This document shows, piece after piece, positions 35,546-45,261 of a stretch of DNA of 64,000 bases. This DNA is from Enoplolaimus lenunculus (taxonomy: Eukaryota; Nematoda; Enoplea; Enoplida; Thoracostomopsidae): positions 124,001-188,000 of the forward strand of contig JASANG010000402.1 in NCBI GenBank assembly GCA_030248215.1, in the 5' to 3' direction. Under the pieces are notes generated by a model that worked only from the letters and a program-made list of their open reading frames with translations, ran no database searches and had not been told where the DNA came from. The translations under genes and the position numbers were made by a program. How positions within the stretch are numbered: the stretch's first letter is position 1; every line of letters begins with the position of its first letter.

Positions 35546-37059
35546 TAATGATTAATATTATTATTGCAAATATTATACGTGTACTAAACCATTTGACTTC
35601 ACTAAATTCTAAAATTAACTTGTCATTGAATTTTGAACTGAGACAAAACACGCTTAAAACGGGGTGGCACAGATAAAAAATGCAACTGGTATTAATGAAT
35701 TCTTTACTGCACAGGATGTTTCCAACTGGGCGACTCAATTGCATACTCTTCGAACCATCTCCCACTCTAAGCATTCAGAGGAGTTGCGTAGCTAAAAGGA
35801 ATTTAGTTAAGCTTATGTGATTAAACAAATATTCATGCTTAAACTTAAAGCTCCAGATTTTTTTCGGGACCCATTACATATATACAAACTAGGAATAAAC
35901 ACCAGGAAACGCACCATTGATTTTTTATCAGGAGACGCAGATGCCTCTGCATGTCTCGGAGGAGGTGGTGCGCGTGACGGGAATGTATACGATGCACCAT
36001 ACTCTGGATACATTGGAATCTGCAAAGATACCAAAGTTACAACAATACATGTCGAATAAAGCTTTTTACTTTCATTCTGTGCATGCGGATGCATGGAGTT
36101 AAATGAAACCTCATTCTAATGCTTCAAATCGGTAAAACGTTAATGCATATGTAGTGCCTTCATATGCAAAAGCGATAAAAACATGGAAGAACCAAGATAC
36201 ATGTGTGTTGGGGTTCTTGTGACGCATAAAAACAGAAAACTCAGCAGTTGATTGTGAGGCGGCGTGGCACAGTGGCAGCGCGTTGGACTGATCAAGACTC
36301 GAAATAGGTTCCGTCTCAATGTTGCCGTTCACTGCAATCCACATGTGTGACATTTTCAAGTCAACTGGCAATACATGTTAAACATTAATTAATAACCGCC
36401 GAACGATTACTTGTTTTGACCCGCGGAAAAATTGTCTTCCCATATGGGACCCATACCCAAATTCTGGATTGGCGTAATCTTGCTAAAATATAAGTCAAAT
36501 ATATGTGGTTTAGATAACCTAAACAAAACCACTATAAACAAAAACATTCTCAATAGTCAATGGTGTAAGCATGTGAAACATGCTTGTCCTGGTGCGTATG
36601 TAATAAATGCAATGCACATTGTGTTATACAGTCGACACATATAGTCGACGAGAAATGCAGTTGTAGAGGCGGGCTACGTGGCGCAGTGGTCGAGTGCTCG
36701 CTTAAGGATCCATAGGCTGAGAGTTCGATCCCCGCTCTAGCCCGCTTTTCCAGCTGCTTAGTAGAAAGGTCTGAAGTCCCGGTTCCTACTTAGACTGACA
36801 AATTGCATAACAATATCATCAGATATACGCCGTTAGGGAAGAACGTACCTAACGCATGTTGCGATCGGTTACGAGTGCAAACCTTAATTAACATAAGAGA
36901 GCAAACGCCATATATAGTACATAACATATACCGTGACTATTCATACGTATGTCTATTGAATTTGCAAGACCGAAAATTGATTAAATACTGCATACGTATA
37001 TCTATCTATATTCGTACCATAAAACATTTAAGCTGGTAACTCACCAAAGTAGGCCTCAT
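31197..37059 (-). CDS. hnRNP A/B-type protein with two RRMs, Gln-rich linker and SAM-like C-terminus, 7 exons
   Basis: Exons on the minus strand: 37059-37045 (MRPTL), 35497-35411, 35005-34770, 33791-33670, 33230-32685, 31975-31790, 31312-31197. Phases agree throughout and the total is 1308 nt (435 aa). RRM1 is at about 11-85, with RNP2 VYVGNL and RNP1 RGFGFVRY. RRM2 is at about 99-172, with RNP2 LFVSGL and a degenerate RNP1, RKFAMITF. RRM2 runs through TFDDYDSVDKI into KKFLAKDEL, closely following hnRNP A1/HRPA-1 (TFDDHDSVDKI, KALSKQE). Next come a charged helix, a Gln/His tract (about 229-250) and a Pro/Gly/Met-rich stretch. Residues about 367-432 resemble a SAM domain (RENLLNPEVLASL, LGDRKRLELVLRSLG). 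Role by family: nuclear pre-mRNA binding and splicing or mRNA handling. The five-codon first exon is chosen on phase and donor quality only and is the least certain part. The first intron holds two SINEs. Confidence 0.88.
33955..34205. mobile_element. TCTCGG-rich MITE-like repeat in hnRNP intron 4
   Basis: AGGTTGCAGAGATGGGAG at one side and CCCCGGCAAGGGTGCG at the other enclose runs of CTCGGTA/TTCGGC/CGAGAC. This matches the hexamer-rich arms of the NV/DR8 group; the ends are imperfect. Confidence 0.5.
34711..34762. repeat. Tandem duplication at the hnRNP exon 3 donor
   Basis: TTCACATATCTAGTATATATCC occurs twice (28-bp period), directly intronic to the exon ending at 34770. It does not alter the GTAAGT donor. 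Confidence 0.85.
36070..36365 (+). mobile_element. SINE/repeat with tRNA-Ile-like tail, hnRNP intron 1
   Basis: The body has TATGTAGTGCCTTCATATGC (a palindrome) and AACATGGAAGAACCAAGATA. It then has a tRNA-like GGCGTGGCACAGTGGCAGCG and GCGTTGGACTGATCAAGAC. Shared with two copies at 44.4-44.8 kb. Confidence 0.68.
36566..36800 (+). mobile_element. SINE with tRNA-Leu(UAA)-like head, hnRNP intron 1
   Basis: The tRNA-like part 36669-36748 starts GCGGGCTACGTGGCGCAGTGG (A box) and has GCTTAAGGATCC (UAA-type anticodon loop). AGAGTTCGATCCC is the B box, and the closing AGCCCGC pairs with the first seven bases. It is preceded by the palindrome GTCGACACATATAGTCGAC and followed by CAGCTGCTTAGTAGAAAGG. 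Not a functional tRNA: the T-stem is poorly paired and a second diverged copy exists. Confidence 0.75.
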
Positions 37060-37439
37060 TGTTAGATAGTTTGCTTTTCCCCTTTGTGCCTTATTTTATG
37101 TGTAAACCTGAACCCTGAAACATAAAAAAATAATGGAACAGATTCCATGTTGCACATGTTGGTATGCAGCCCTAATGGTACATAGTACAAAGCTAGCAAA
37201 CCTATAAGTCAATCAATAATATAGCTAACGTTGACATTCTTGACAGGAGGGAACTGTAGGGAGCCGTCGTTGCGTTCGCATGACGTGCACACGACCACAC
37301 AGCATAATTCCTACGTTCAAACCCTCACCAAAGTGCATTTTTTAAACAGGCTTAGTAAAATGGTCGATATTACCAACGTCTAACCAAGTAACATTCCACA
37401 GTCTTCCGGGCAATATATGTAAGTGTTATATTAGTGCGA

Positions 37440-37508
37440 AGCACCTCAAACAAATGACCACGTCTGGCACCGGGCCAACGATCTTACCAACTGAGCTGTC
37501 GCGGCACT
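37440..37508 (-). repeat. tRNA-like sequence
   Basis: On the minus strand GTGCCGCGACAGCTCAGTTG is followed by GTAAGATCGTTGGCCCGGTG, a good A box and a plausible anticodon stem (TTGG/CCAG). No convincing T arm follows. Probably a SINE head upstream of the hnRNP gene. Confidence 0.35.
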
Positions 37509-38623
37509 GCTTAAGCTACTTGTACTACGTATTTGTACTATGTATTATGTTGTGAACTCGTAGCTACTATGCAATGTGTTTTATGTGTATGCTATTGACT
37601 CGGGTACTCCACAGTGCAATATGCGGCAAGCTATAACAGGTTTACTAAAAAATTTTAATTTTGCAATATTAACTACCTAAACATCGCAATTAAATCGGTC
37701 GTTTCTGTACAAGAAAAACGATGGTTAAACTAAAAAAGGAACAATGCTTGTACAAAAACATGAACAGGGGCAACAAGCAAGTGCTAATTGAAAAGGAATC
37801 AACTTCGATTTTTCCAAACACGACAACGTTTTGTTTAGCAGCACGCAAATGTAGCATAGCTAAGTAATTTGTTACATTTATACGTTCACACACTCAAATG
37901 TATTTAGCAACTATCAGATGATATTAGAACGTTTTCAAACACACCGACTGTTGCAGTTGTTTCACTTAAGACTGGTACAGGAGTACAGCAAGCCATAAAA
38001 AAACTTTGCGGAATTTTGAGCCTCAGTATTCACTGGTTCGACAGTCACAAGATTTATCACCAACTGGTGATAGGTGCTATACACATTTAAGAACACGTGC
38101 CGTAATTTAAGTTATAAAAAGGAGCTTATGAGTGTCTTTCTAGCGTTACGTATTACACTTTCAAGACTCGAATCAAGTGGCTTGTCGTGTAAAAAACTGA
38201 AAGACCTGGCCATACGACAGAACGGAGTGCCGTTTATCGCCACTCTGTTCTCTACTGAATCGTTCGATATTTACGACTGCTGAATCAATATACTATTAAA
38301 GTGTTTACTGTATTTGGAACAACCAAGATTTTGTCTAAAATTTTAATTCGAGTTCAACATCTGAAGTCGAATGTCCCGCCGCCAAGCGTGGTACTAGAAA
38401 AGGGGCGCCAATCTGGACACTAAAGTTTTCGGGGGAGCTGTAATGGATTGAAGAGGCAGTTCTGTGTAAGAGTTGCGTTATTTAGAAACAAAAATACGAC
38501 AAATGTAGGGCGCTAGAGTAAGATTTACAGCAGGCGCTATACTAGAATCCAGATTCTGATTGCATTCCGAGCCAATAATTAATATACAAAGGCATATTAC
38601 TATTAAGGTATAAAGAATTAAAA

Positions 38624-38755
38624 CTTAGGCCTAAGCTTAAACCCAAGCGTAAGCCTCAGCGTTAGGATATAATTCTATAATTAAGCCAAAGCAAACGATA
38701 GTCTAAAGCTATTTAGCAATTAGTATACTATAGTCTCGCGAAAAAATTCTTCGCC
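38624..38755 (-). mobile_element. TelA fragment
   Basis: Inverted TTAGGC-like hexamers are followed by AAGCAAACGATAGTCTAAAG and ACTATAGTCTCGCGAAAAA, which match the TelA left interior on the minus strand. Confidence 0.5.
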
Positions 38756-39292
38756 ACCAAAACCATGGCATCAAGTCGAATGTTGTTTGGAGGTTGTATT
38801 TTGTTTCATAACTTTTATGCTAGTTAACATATGCTGCAGCAAAATTTAGCATTTGAGCCTGGTCTGTGTGGTTTCAAGTTTTAAACATGGTATGATCCAA
38901 TACAACCTGTGTGCTTCCAGCGGCGATTCCGCAAATTTCTGTCGGAGGAGGGACCTTTTATCATTTTATCACAAACGATTTCCGAGGGGTGAGGTCGACA
39001 TTTAGAGTAACTTAATATTATGTTTGTGAACACTGTATTGGCCGGATTTATAGTTCTGGCATGATATTTGCCTATGTATTTAGGATAGTAATCAATCAAT
39101 GGAAACGGAGAATGGATACTGAAGTATAAAAGGTTTAAAGGTGTTTTACTAGGAAGTTTAACAGAAATGGATAATCCGCTTATACCCTGGTATCTACGAA
39201 TGTTTACAATGTCTGTGTGTTATAGTTAGTTTTTAATTTTAATATATAAACATATTATTATTTTTCGTATTATTAAACAATATTTTTTTCAA

Positions 39293-42200
39293 TCACGACT
39301 TGATCGCTTTGTTCGTAAGCTCGTCAAGGACGTCCGCCATTCTTTCAAAAATCGGGTCCGTAATGGCGTGCCGTAGTCCAATATAGTCTGGTCGATTATA
39401 CGCCAAATATGTAGTGCCGTCGGCATCTTCAAACGCAAGCGCTTTCATTGGCAGATCAATCCCTACCGTTTGTACTTTAGACATTAACTTTGAACCTAAA
39501 AATTAAAAGATCAACGACAGAATGTTTTTTCTGCGGCACTGCAATAGAGTAAACTTAAACTTTAGACAATTTTTTGCTTAGGCTTAGGCTTGGGTTTAAG
39601 CACATTTTTACGCTTAGACTTTATGCTTTGCTTTAAGGGTTTACGTTAGAAATATGCTTTTACTACTGTTACAGCGCTGTTCTGTATATTGGCCGCATAA
39701 TCAATTCCCCCAAATAGGATGAGTCCTTCACACTTAAAAGGCACCAGACCAAATTTTCAAATAAAAAAATCTTAGCAGTTAAGCTTTTAATTTGTTTATA
39801 TTTTAGATAAAAAAACTTATCTTTCGCTCGTTTAAACAATCTCGATGATTATCGTGTGTCCAGGTTTGTGGGCCCATAAAAGAGTAGGTTAAGGTTGTAG
39901 ATTACACGTTTTGCTTAGACTTACCTAGGCTTAGGCTTTGGAACGCATTTTTGCAACGCTTAGGCTTAGGCTTATAGGCTTAGACATACGCTTAATCTAA
40001 AGCCCCTGGAAAGATTTTTGAGAACGGGGCTGACAGCGTTGCCAATTTAGCCAGACACGAATTCAGAAATTATAATAATGAATTACCAGCACGATAGAAC
40101 GTTTATATGTTTGCCTGTGGATGTGACAAATTTTGTAGACTTTTGAATGTGGAATTTTTCGCCTCCGGATGCACCCTGATTTCCAGTTATCAACGTCCGG
40201 CTGCGTTTCCGGTAGAAATTCTGTCGAAGTTTCCGGCTATTTCGGTAATGACATTTTGTATGGTTTAAATGTCTATTGAATTGATTTATTCGGGAAGTTT
40301 CGTCTTTTGACACACATTTTAAGAAAAAATTGCCGTAATTTCGTAAAAAATAAGCGCAAAGCAAAAAATTTAACAACACCTAAACAGATATTTGCTAAAA
40401 TTACCGAAACATCATTTCAACTGTGTAATTATATTTGCTACACCTCCGGGTTCCGAAGTATCCAGTTATGGCAATGACAACTTTCGTTGACTTCCGGCAC
40501 CGGAATTTTTTAGCTCCTGTTTACCCTGATAAATATCGGTAGTACGTGTGTTTTGAACAGGCGTGCACCTAAGAATTCTTAGTAGACAAAGGGGGCATAT
40601 TTAACAAAAAAATTATTAATGTTAGGGTGCGGCTCTGCCATCACCCGTCCCAGTATGCGACCCTCGTTTTTATGGCAACGTACCAATTTCTGGTTTCCCA
40701 AAAATAATAAGTTCAGTTGGCCGGAGTCCAGCATTTTCGGCGGCGTCTGTTTCGTCGTGTGAAATGCGTAAAAATACATCAAAATTAGCACTGTACAAAT
40801 TCGTTTCAAGCCTGTCAATTGTATCTCTTGCTCGATGAGCGCTTTTCTTAATTGTCATACCGTTGAAGTCTTTGGTCACTAGAAAGTTAAAAAACAATCA
40901 TCTTTTATATACAAGTAATTAGGCTTAGGCTTAGGCTTAGGCTTAGGCTTAGGCTTAGGCTTAGGCTTAGGCTTAGGCTTAGGCTTAGGCTTAGGCTTAG
41001 GCTTAGGCTTAGGCTTAGGCTTAGGCTTAGGCTTAGGCTTAGGCTTAGGCTTAGGCTTAGGCTTAGGCTTAGGCTTAGGCTTAGGCTTAGGCTTAGGCTT
41101 AGGTTTAGGCTTAGGCTTAGGCTTAGGCTTAGGCTTAGGCTTAGGCTTAGGCTTAGGCTTAGGCTTAGGCTTAGGCTTAGGCTTAGGTTTAGGCTTAGGC
41201 TTAGGCTTAGGCTTAGGCTTAGACTTAGGCTTAGGCTCAGGCTTAAGTTTAGGCTTATTAGGCTTAGGCTTAAGTATAACTGCAAAACGGATACTGTAGT
41301 GACCCGAATAATGGGGCGGGTACTGATATTTATTTGGCCTCTGCAGAGGGTACTGCCAGTTATTCGGTTACGGACTGTTATTTATTATCAACCAGCCCTC
41401 CGCCACCCTTCCTTATACTGAAATATACCCGGTATTGCAAGTATCCGTTGAATTACACTTTTTTGTCTTGCTACAAAAGCTTCAGCGATAATGCAAGGTT
41501 TTATACTTTGGAATGTTAAGCCTTTCTCACATGAATATTTTCTATTTCCCCTGAGACCTACTTTTATGCTAGGATTCGAACTCCAGTGACTGGATTGGGA
41601 GGCGTAGCGTATACCATCACCACTCAGCTATAGGAGCTTGACGCTCGGGCCCGAGGGGGCTCTCACGTTTTGTGGTGATTTAGTACTATGTATACGTGTT
41701 GCAATTGTTAAACACGGTGCGATATATACTATTTAACGTATATACACTGCGCTGAGTTGCCTACAGGCAACTCAATGTGAGAAGGGGTTATAGATAGTAA
41801 ACTGAAAATTTTTCGCTTAACCCTTTCTCACATGAATATTTTCTATTTCCCCTGAGACCTATTTTTATGCTAGGATTCGAACTCCAGTGAGTGAAGTGGG
41901 AAGCGTATTCCATCACCACTCAGCTATAGGAGCTTGACGCTCGGGCCCGAGGGGGCTCTCACGTCTTGTGGTGATTTAGTACTATGTATACGTGTTGCGA
42001 TTGTTAAACACGGTGCGATATATATTATTTAACGTATATACACTGCCCTGAGTTGCCTACAGGCAACTCAATGTGAGAAGGGGTTAATACAGCTAAAAAA
42101 TTTTCGATTATGATCGGCCGGAAATTAAACAGCAGCACCGAACCTCAGGTGTCACTTTAATGACGTATTCATGTGGCATTAAACTTTCTTTCCTGCGTCT

Positions 42201-42845
42201 CAGACGTAGCTGGTGCATTCAGCGGTCGCTAATCGAGTGCAAAAAGTGCCACGGTATCTCGTTTATGTCCTGTATGGACACACATTGTGTCTCTTTTCCA
42301 TATGAATTCTATGGTGAAATAGCGTATAGCCGCAATTTTGGATAAGGAAAACACCTTATGAAACAAGGGTACCACATTGGGCCGGCTTAAAATGACACTT
42401 TTCGGACTCGTCCAACTCTGAATTGGACTGAATTTTGTAGCATGGGCTACGAAATATAGGTTTTTGCACAGCAAACAAAGGTGAGTCAAATTGACTCTCC
42501 CCGAAATAGGCTTATCCGTACTACACAAACTGAGTCAAATTCTACTCACCCTGTCGCTCAGTGAGGCGAACTAGACTCTGGCGGAGTCGAATTTTGACTT
42601 TGTTTGTGTAATCCTTAAAAGCCTATTTCGGAGAGAGTCAGTTTGACTAACCATTTTTTGCACTGTGAGATTAAGCAGAAACGTCGCAAGCGGCAATGCA
42701 TTCAACCATGGTAATCTCAGGACATAAATGATGCCTTCGCGTATGATATGTCTCTAGCTCGCACTTGTGAATAAAACTTACCATCTGGAACACAGCTGAT
42801 CTGATCTACGAAAAATATTAACAAAAATGATAGATGCAATAGCAT
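39293..42845 (-). CDS. Secreted DUF302-domain protein, 3 exons, probable ancient bacterial acquisition
   Basis: Exons on the minus strand: 42845-42782, 40878-40684, 39495-39293. Phases are 1 and 1, and the total is 462 nt (153 aa plus stop). Exon 1 encodes a hydrophobic leader ([18 protein letters not shown]), predicting secretion. The rest is one DUF302 domain: [56 protein letters not shown], then [14 protein letters not shown] and YLAYNRPDY. These match the bacterial pattern (LRPTELLIFGNPKGGTPLM, GIDLPLKALVWED, LSYNDP). DUF302 is a small alpha/beta fold found mainly in bacteria and archaea, with no established reaction. Two spliceosomal introns and a telomeric array inside intron 1 show it is in the nuclear genome and not a contaminant. 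An alternative start at 40858 (SL trans-splicing to exon 2) would give an unsecreted form, but the exon 1 phase fit argues against it. Confidence 0.88.
39513..39694 (+). mobile_element. TelA MITE in DUF302 intron 2
   Basis: It has the left internal motif TTTCTGCGGCACTGCAATAG, a short TTAGGC core and the right end GCGCTGTTCTGTATATTGGCC. The left terminal 30 bases are lost. Confidence 0.72.
39855..40012 (+). mobile_element. TelB MITE in DUF302 intron 2
   Basis: TCCAGGTTTGTGGGCCCAT and TAAAAGAGTAGGTTAAGG, then a TTAGGC core with GAACGCATTTTTGCAACGC. The outer TIRs are partly lost. Confidence 0.7.
40135..40530 (-). mobile_element. NV-type MITE in DUF302 intron 2
   Basis: CCTCCGGATGCACCCTGA lies near one end and CCTGTTTACCCTGA at the other. 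The AT-rich centre contains the AAAAATAAGCGCAAAGC block shared with the 9.3-9.7 kb copy. Confidence 0.65.
40919..41276 (+). repeat. Long interstitial telomeric array (TTAGGC)n
   Basis: About 300 nt (40919-41220) of uninterrupted TTAGGC hexamers with only two C-to-T variants, then about 55 nt of degenerate hexamers. TTAGGC is the nematode telomere repeat. The array lies inside intron 1 of the DUF302 gene and lacks the TelA/TelB terminal repeats on either side. It is therefore a different kind of object from the TTAGGC cores elsewhere in the window: either a captured telomere tract or a core that expanded after its ends were lost. The leucine/serine-rich ORFs here are artefacts of the repeat. 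Confidence 0.97.
41294..41515. mobile_element. CT MITE, half copy cut by a PB insertion
   Basis: CTGTAGTGACCCGAATAATGG reads inward from the right terminus of the family. The copy stops at GGAATG, where the PB element's TTAA begins. The lost half is not found beyond the two PB copies. Confidence 0.8.
41516..41791 (-). mobile_element. PB MITE with tRNA-like core
   Basis: Minus orientation. TTAA-GCCTTTCTCACATGAAT at the left, ATGTGAGAAGGGG-TTAT at the right. The B-box-like GGATTCGAACTCC reads on the minus strand. It lies in DUF302 intron 1, next to a second PB copy. Confidence 0.9.
41817..42087 (-). mobile_element. PB MITE with tRNA-like core, second of a pair
   Basis: TTAA-CCCTTTCTCACATGAAT to ATGTGAGAAGGGG-TTAA. 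Same orientation as 41516-41791 and separated from it by 25 bp. Each copy has its own TTAA ends, so this looks like two insertions or a tandem duplication. Confidence 0.9.
42467..42667. mobile_element. AP MITE in DUF302 intron 1
   Basis: GCACAGCAAACAAAGGTGAG to AACCATTTTTTGCACTG. The left terminus is mutated and the palindromic GACTC core is retained. Confidence 0.82.
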
Positions 42846-44391
42846 TTTGGAGTTTTAATTTTTAAAATTAAACTGTGTTCTACGGCAAAATTAGAATGTA
42901 AAATCTGAAAAACTTTGGGTGATCAATGAATTCAACAATTTTTCATTACTTTCAGACAAATTATTTTCCAATTTTCAGAATATTATTACACAATGTTTAT
43001 ATGGGTTTTTAGACAACTGCAGGAATGTTGTTTGCTTTTGATCGGTCCGGAATGGATCAAGAGCGGATCGTTTTTCTCAAGACTGCAATAAGTAAGAGTT
43101 TAAAGGCTTTGGACTAATTTGATTGCTTAGGTTTTCAAGTTTAATAGTATGCTTATTTATACTACTATTATATTACCGAACTCCAACTATGTTCCGTACA
43201 TGGAATGCTCACATACTATTAAACTTTTGAATTCTTCAGAAATTTATAAAGTAAAAGAACATTTAATTTTAACAACTCTGCTATATTAATTGCAATTAAT
43301 AACAAGTTCTAAGAATGTAAAAATACTTTTATAAACAAAAACAGTACTAAATAATGTAAAAAAAATAAAAATTTGCGTTGTGTTGAACTTGGCAAAATAA
43401 AAAATTGGTACTGTCACCAATAATTGCAACTCATACATTAAACGTGGCGGTGGGAAAACTGTCCAAACACAGTAAATAAAAGAGCAATTAAAACTTTGGA
43501 AACTTTGAAGTGAATTAAAACTTTAACAGCGTGAAAGTAGTTTAATAGAAAATTTACTGGAAAGTAAAAGTTATTTTGTTTTGAGGCAACAATGTTTGTA
43601 TTTTGGAAAAGAGATGATAAATAATGGCGATAAAATTTTACACGAAACTTTTGCTGGAAGCGAACATTTATTTAAGTTTAACAACATTTTGGCACGGTTT
43701 ACCGTGCAATTCAAATACGTAGTTGGTCTATAGTTTGGTAATGAAACACAGGTATTCTGTTCTCATTTAACCAATTTCTGCCGACCGGCTGTGACCAAAT
43801 GTTCCTGCTGTTTTTACCGAGAGTAGCGAAGAACTGCAAGACATCATGGAGTGGTAAACGCACCTATTCATAACGCAAAAACTTTACATATCAAAAACTA
43901 GTAAATGGTTGTTGAAAAGTCATATTTGTAAAATTGGCCGGAAAGCGTATGAAAAAACGGGAAAGCGTATGGCGATTTGCTACGCCTTTTATATGTCAAC
44001 TTTTACACAATTTATAACCGCTTCCGAAATATTCATCGCAACGAATGTTTTTTGTGAAGCATCGATGATTATTGGAAAATAACGCGAGCAAACTTGACTA
44101 AATTTTTGGTTTGACTTCATCTGTTACGCATACCTTTCAGGCTTTGTATATTTACATAGCTAACGAATTTGAGATGAATTTCCGGTGAAATGTCGACAAT
44201 TATAGACCGCAAGTGTTTTGGTAGTATTCGTTTCATATTTTCGTAACTCTACTTTTAGGTGTGACTAGTTATCCGACTGCTGAAAAAATAAGCATACGAC
44301 TCCTGTTGTGGCTCCGGTATTTTTACTTGCCGGATGTTTTTAAAAACTTTCAAAAATTAGTTTTCTTTTTGAGCCTATGCTTATTAGTGCG
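42846..44391. other. AT-rich intergenic, likely divergent upstream region
   Basis: Only a decayed TelA (43055-43202) is recognised. It lies immediately upstream of the DUF302 start, and strand composition flips just to its right. No conserved promoter element was identified. Confidence 0.35.
43055..43202 (+). mobile_element. TelA MITE, highly diverged
   Basis: ATCAAGAGCGGATCGTTTT and GACTGCAATAAGTAAGAG match the TelA left part. The core has decayed to a single TTAGG. The right end keeps TATGCTTATTTATACTACT. Confidence 0.55.
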
Positions 44392-44830
44392 ACATGCTGA
44401 TGCATGAAGACAAGTAATAACATCATGCTGTTGCTGAACATCGGTAAATTACTGCTGCATATGTAGTGCCTTCATATGCAGCAGCAGTAAAAACACGGAA
44501 GAACCGAGATACATGTGTATAATATTGAGGTTCTTACAAGACATAAAACGGAAAACCGGGAGATGTGACATGCGGATGCATGGGGGTAAAATTGAACGTC
44601 GTGCTAATGATGCACATCGGTAAAACGTTGATACATATGTAGTGCCTTCATATGCAAATGCGGTAAAAACATGGAAGAACCAAGATACAGGTGTATTTTG
44701 AGGTTCTTGTAAAGCATAAAAACAGAAATTTCAGCAGTTGATTGTGAGCCGGCGTGTCTTAGTGGCTAGCGCGCTGGACTGATAATCTGTCGACCGAGTT
44801 AGTAACCTCCTGGGAACGTCCCTCATTTTC
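44392..44830 (+). mobile_element. Two tandem copies of the tRNA-Ile-like SINE
   Basis: 44392-44562 is a body without the tRNA-like part; 44563-44830 is a body plus GGCGTGTCTTAGTGGCTAGC and GGACTGATAATCTG, where GAT sits in anticodon position. Both carry the CATATGTAGTGCCTTCATATG palindrome. Confidence 0.68.
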
Positions 44831-45261
44831 AGTTGTTAACTCCGGACTAAAAACCGTCGTACCCTGCCCTACGCAACTTATCACAGTTGGTAGTTCTCGT
44901 TACCCTGTAACTTTTCTTTAAGCATCGTGTTATACTTTCTTTATATTCTGGTTGGGGTTGCGTTCTTACGTGCATTCGTTGTTTTGCTCGTATTTTATCG
45001 TTCATCGTGTTTTATGTTTCCTTTCTTACTTTTAACTGTATTCGGTGTTTTGCTGTATTTTGTTACTTCGCCATAATGGTGCAAATATACTTTTTGTTGT
45101 GATTACGTAAGTTTTTATTTTCGCTGTTTTGTTATTAATAGCTACGGATAGAATTTTGCATGCCAGGATTTTGGCGCTTAAAACAGTTTATATGTTCATT
45201 TCAGACTTCTTTGAAAAAATTTTCGACAAATTTGCTTCGAAAGCGGCGAATTAGGTTCGCG

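Larger units (their letters stand above)
37060..39292. other. Intergenic between hnRNP and DUF302 genes
   Basis: It should hold the hnRNP promoter and the DUF302 3' UTR. A tRNA-like piece at 37440 and a TelA fragment at 38624 are present. 38040-38100 (ACCAACTGGTGATAGGTGC, TATACACATTTAAGAAC) is a dispersed repeat also at 7945 and 8266. No gene seen. Confidence 0.4.

Noticed and set aside
36669-36748. Functional tRNA-Leu(UAA) gene
   Set aside because: The acceptor stem pairs well, but the T stem has mismatches and a diverged second copy with shared flanks at 45.3 kb shows that it is a dispersed SINE.
40857-40878. DUF302 start at the internal ATG (GMTIKK)
   Set aside because: Exon 1 at 42782-42845 supplies a signal peptide with a consensus GTAAGT donor and matching phase, so the upstream start is preferred.
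40905-41285. 126-aa Leu/Ser-repeat protein on the minus strand
   Set aside because: Pure translation of the TTAGGC array. The same applies to the Leu/Ser, Leu/Gly and Leu/Arg frames at 4657-4878, 5528-5825 and 18380-18781.
43770-43852. Possible signal-peptide exon MFLLFLPRVAKNC before a GTAAAC
   Set aside because: It has a start codon and a weak donor, but no downstream exon in phase was found.
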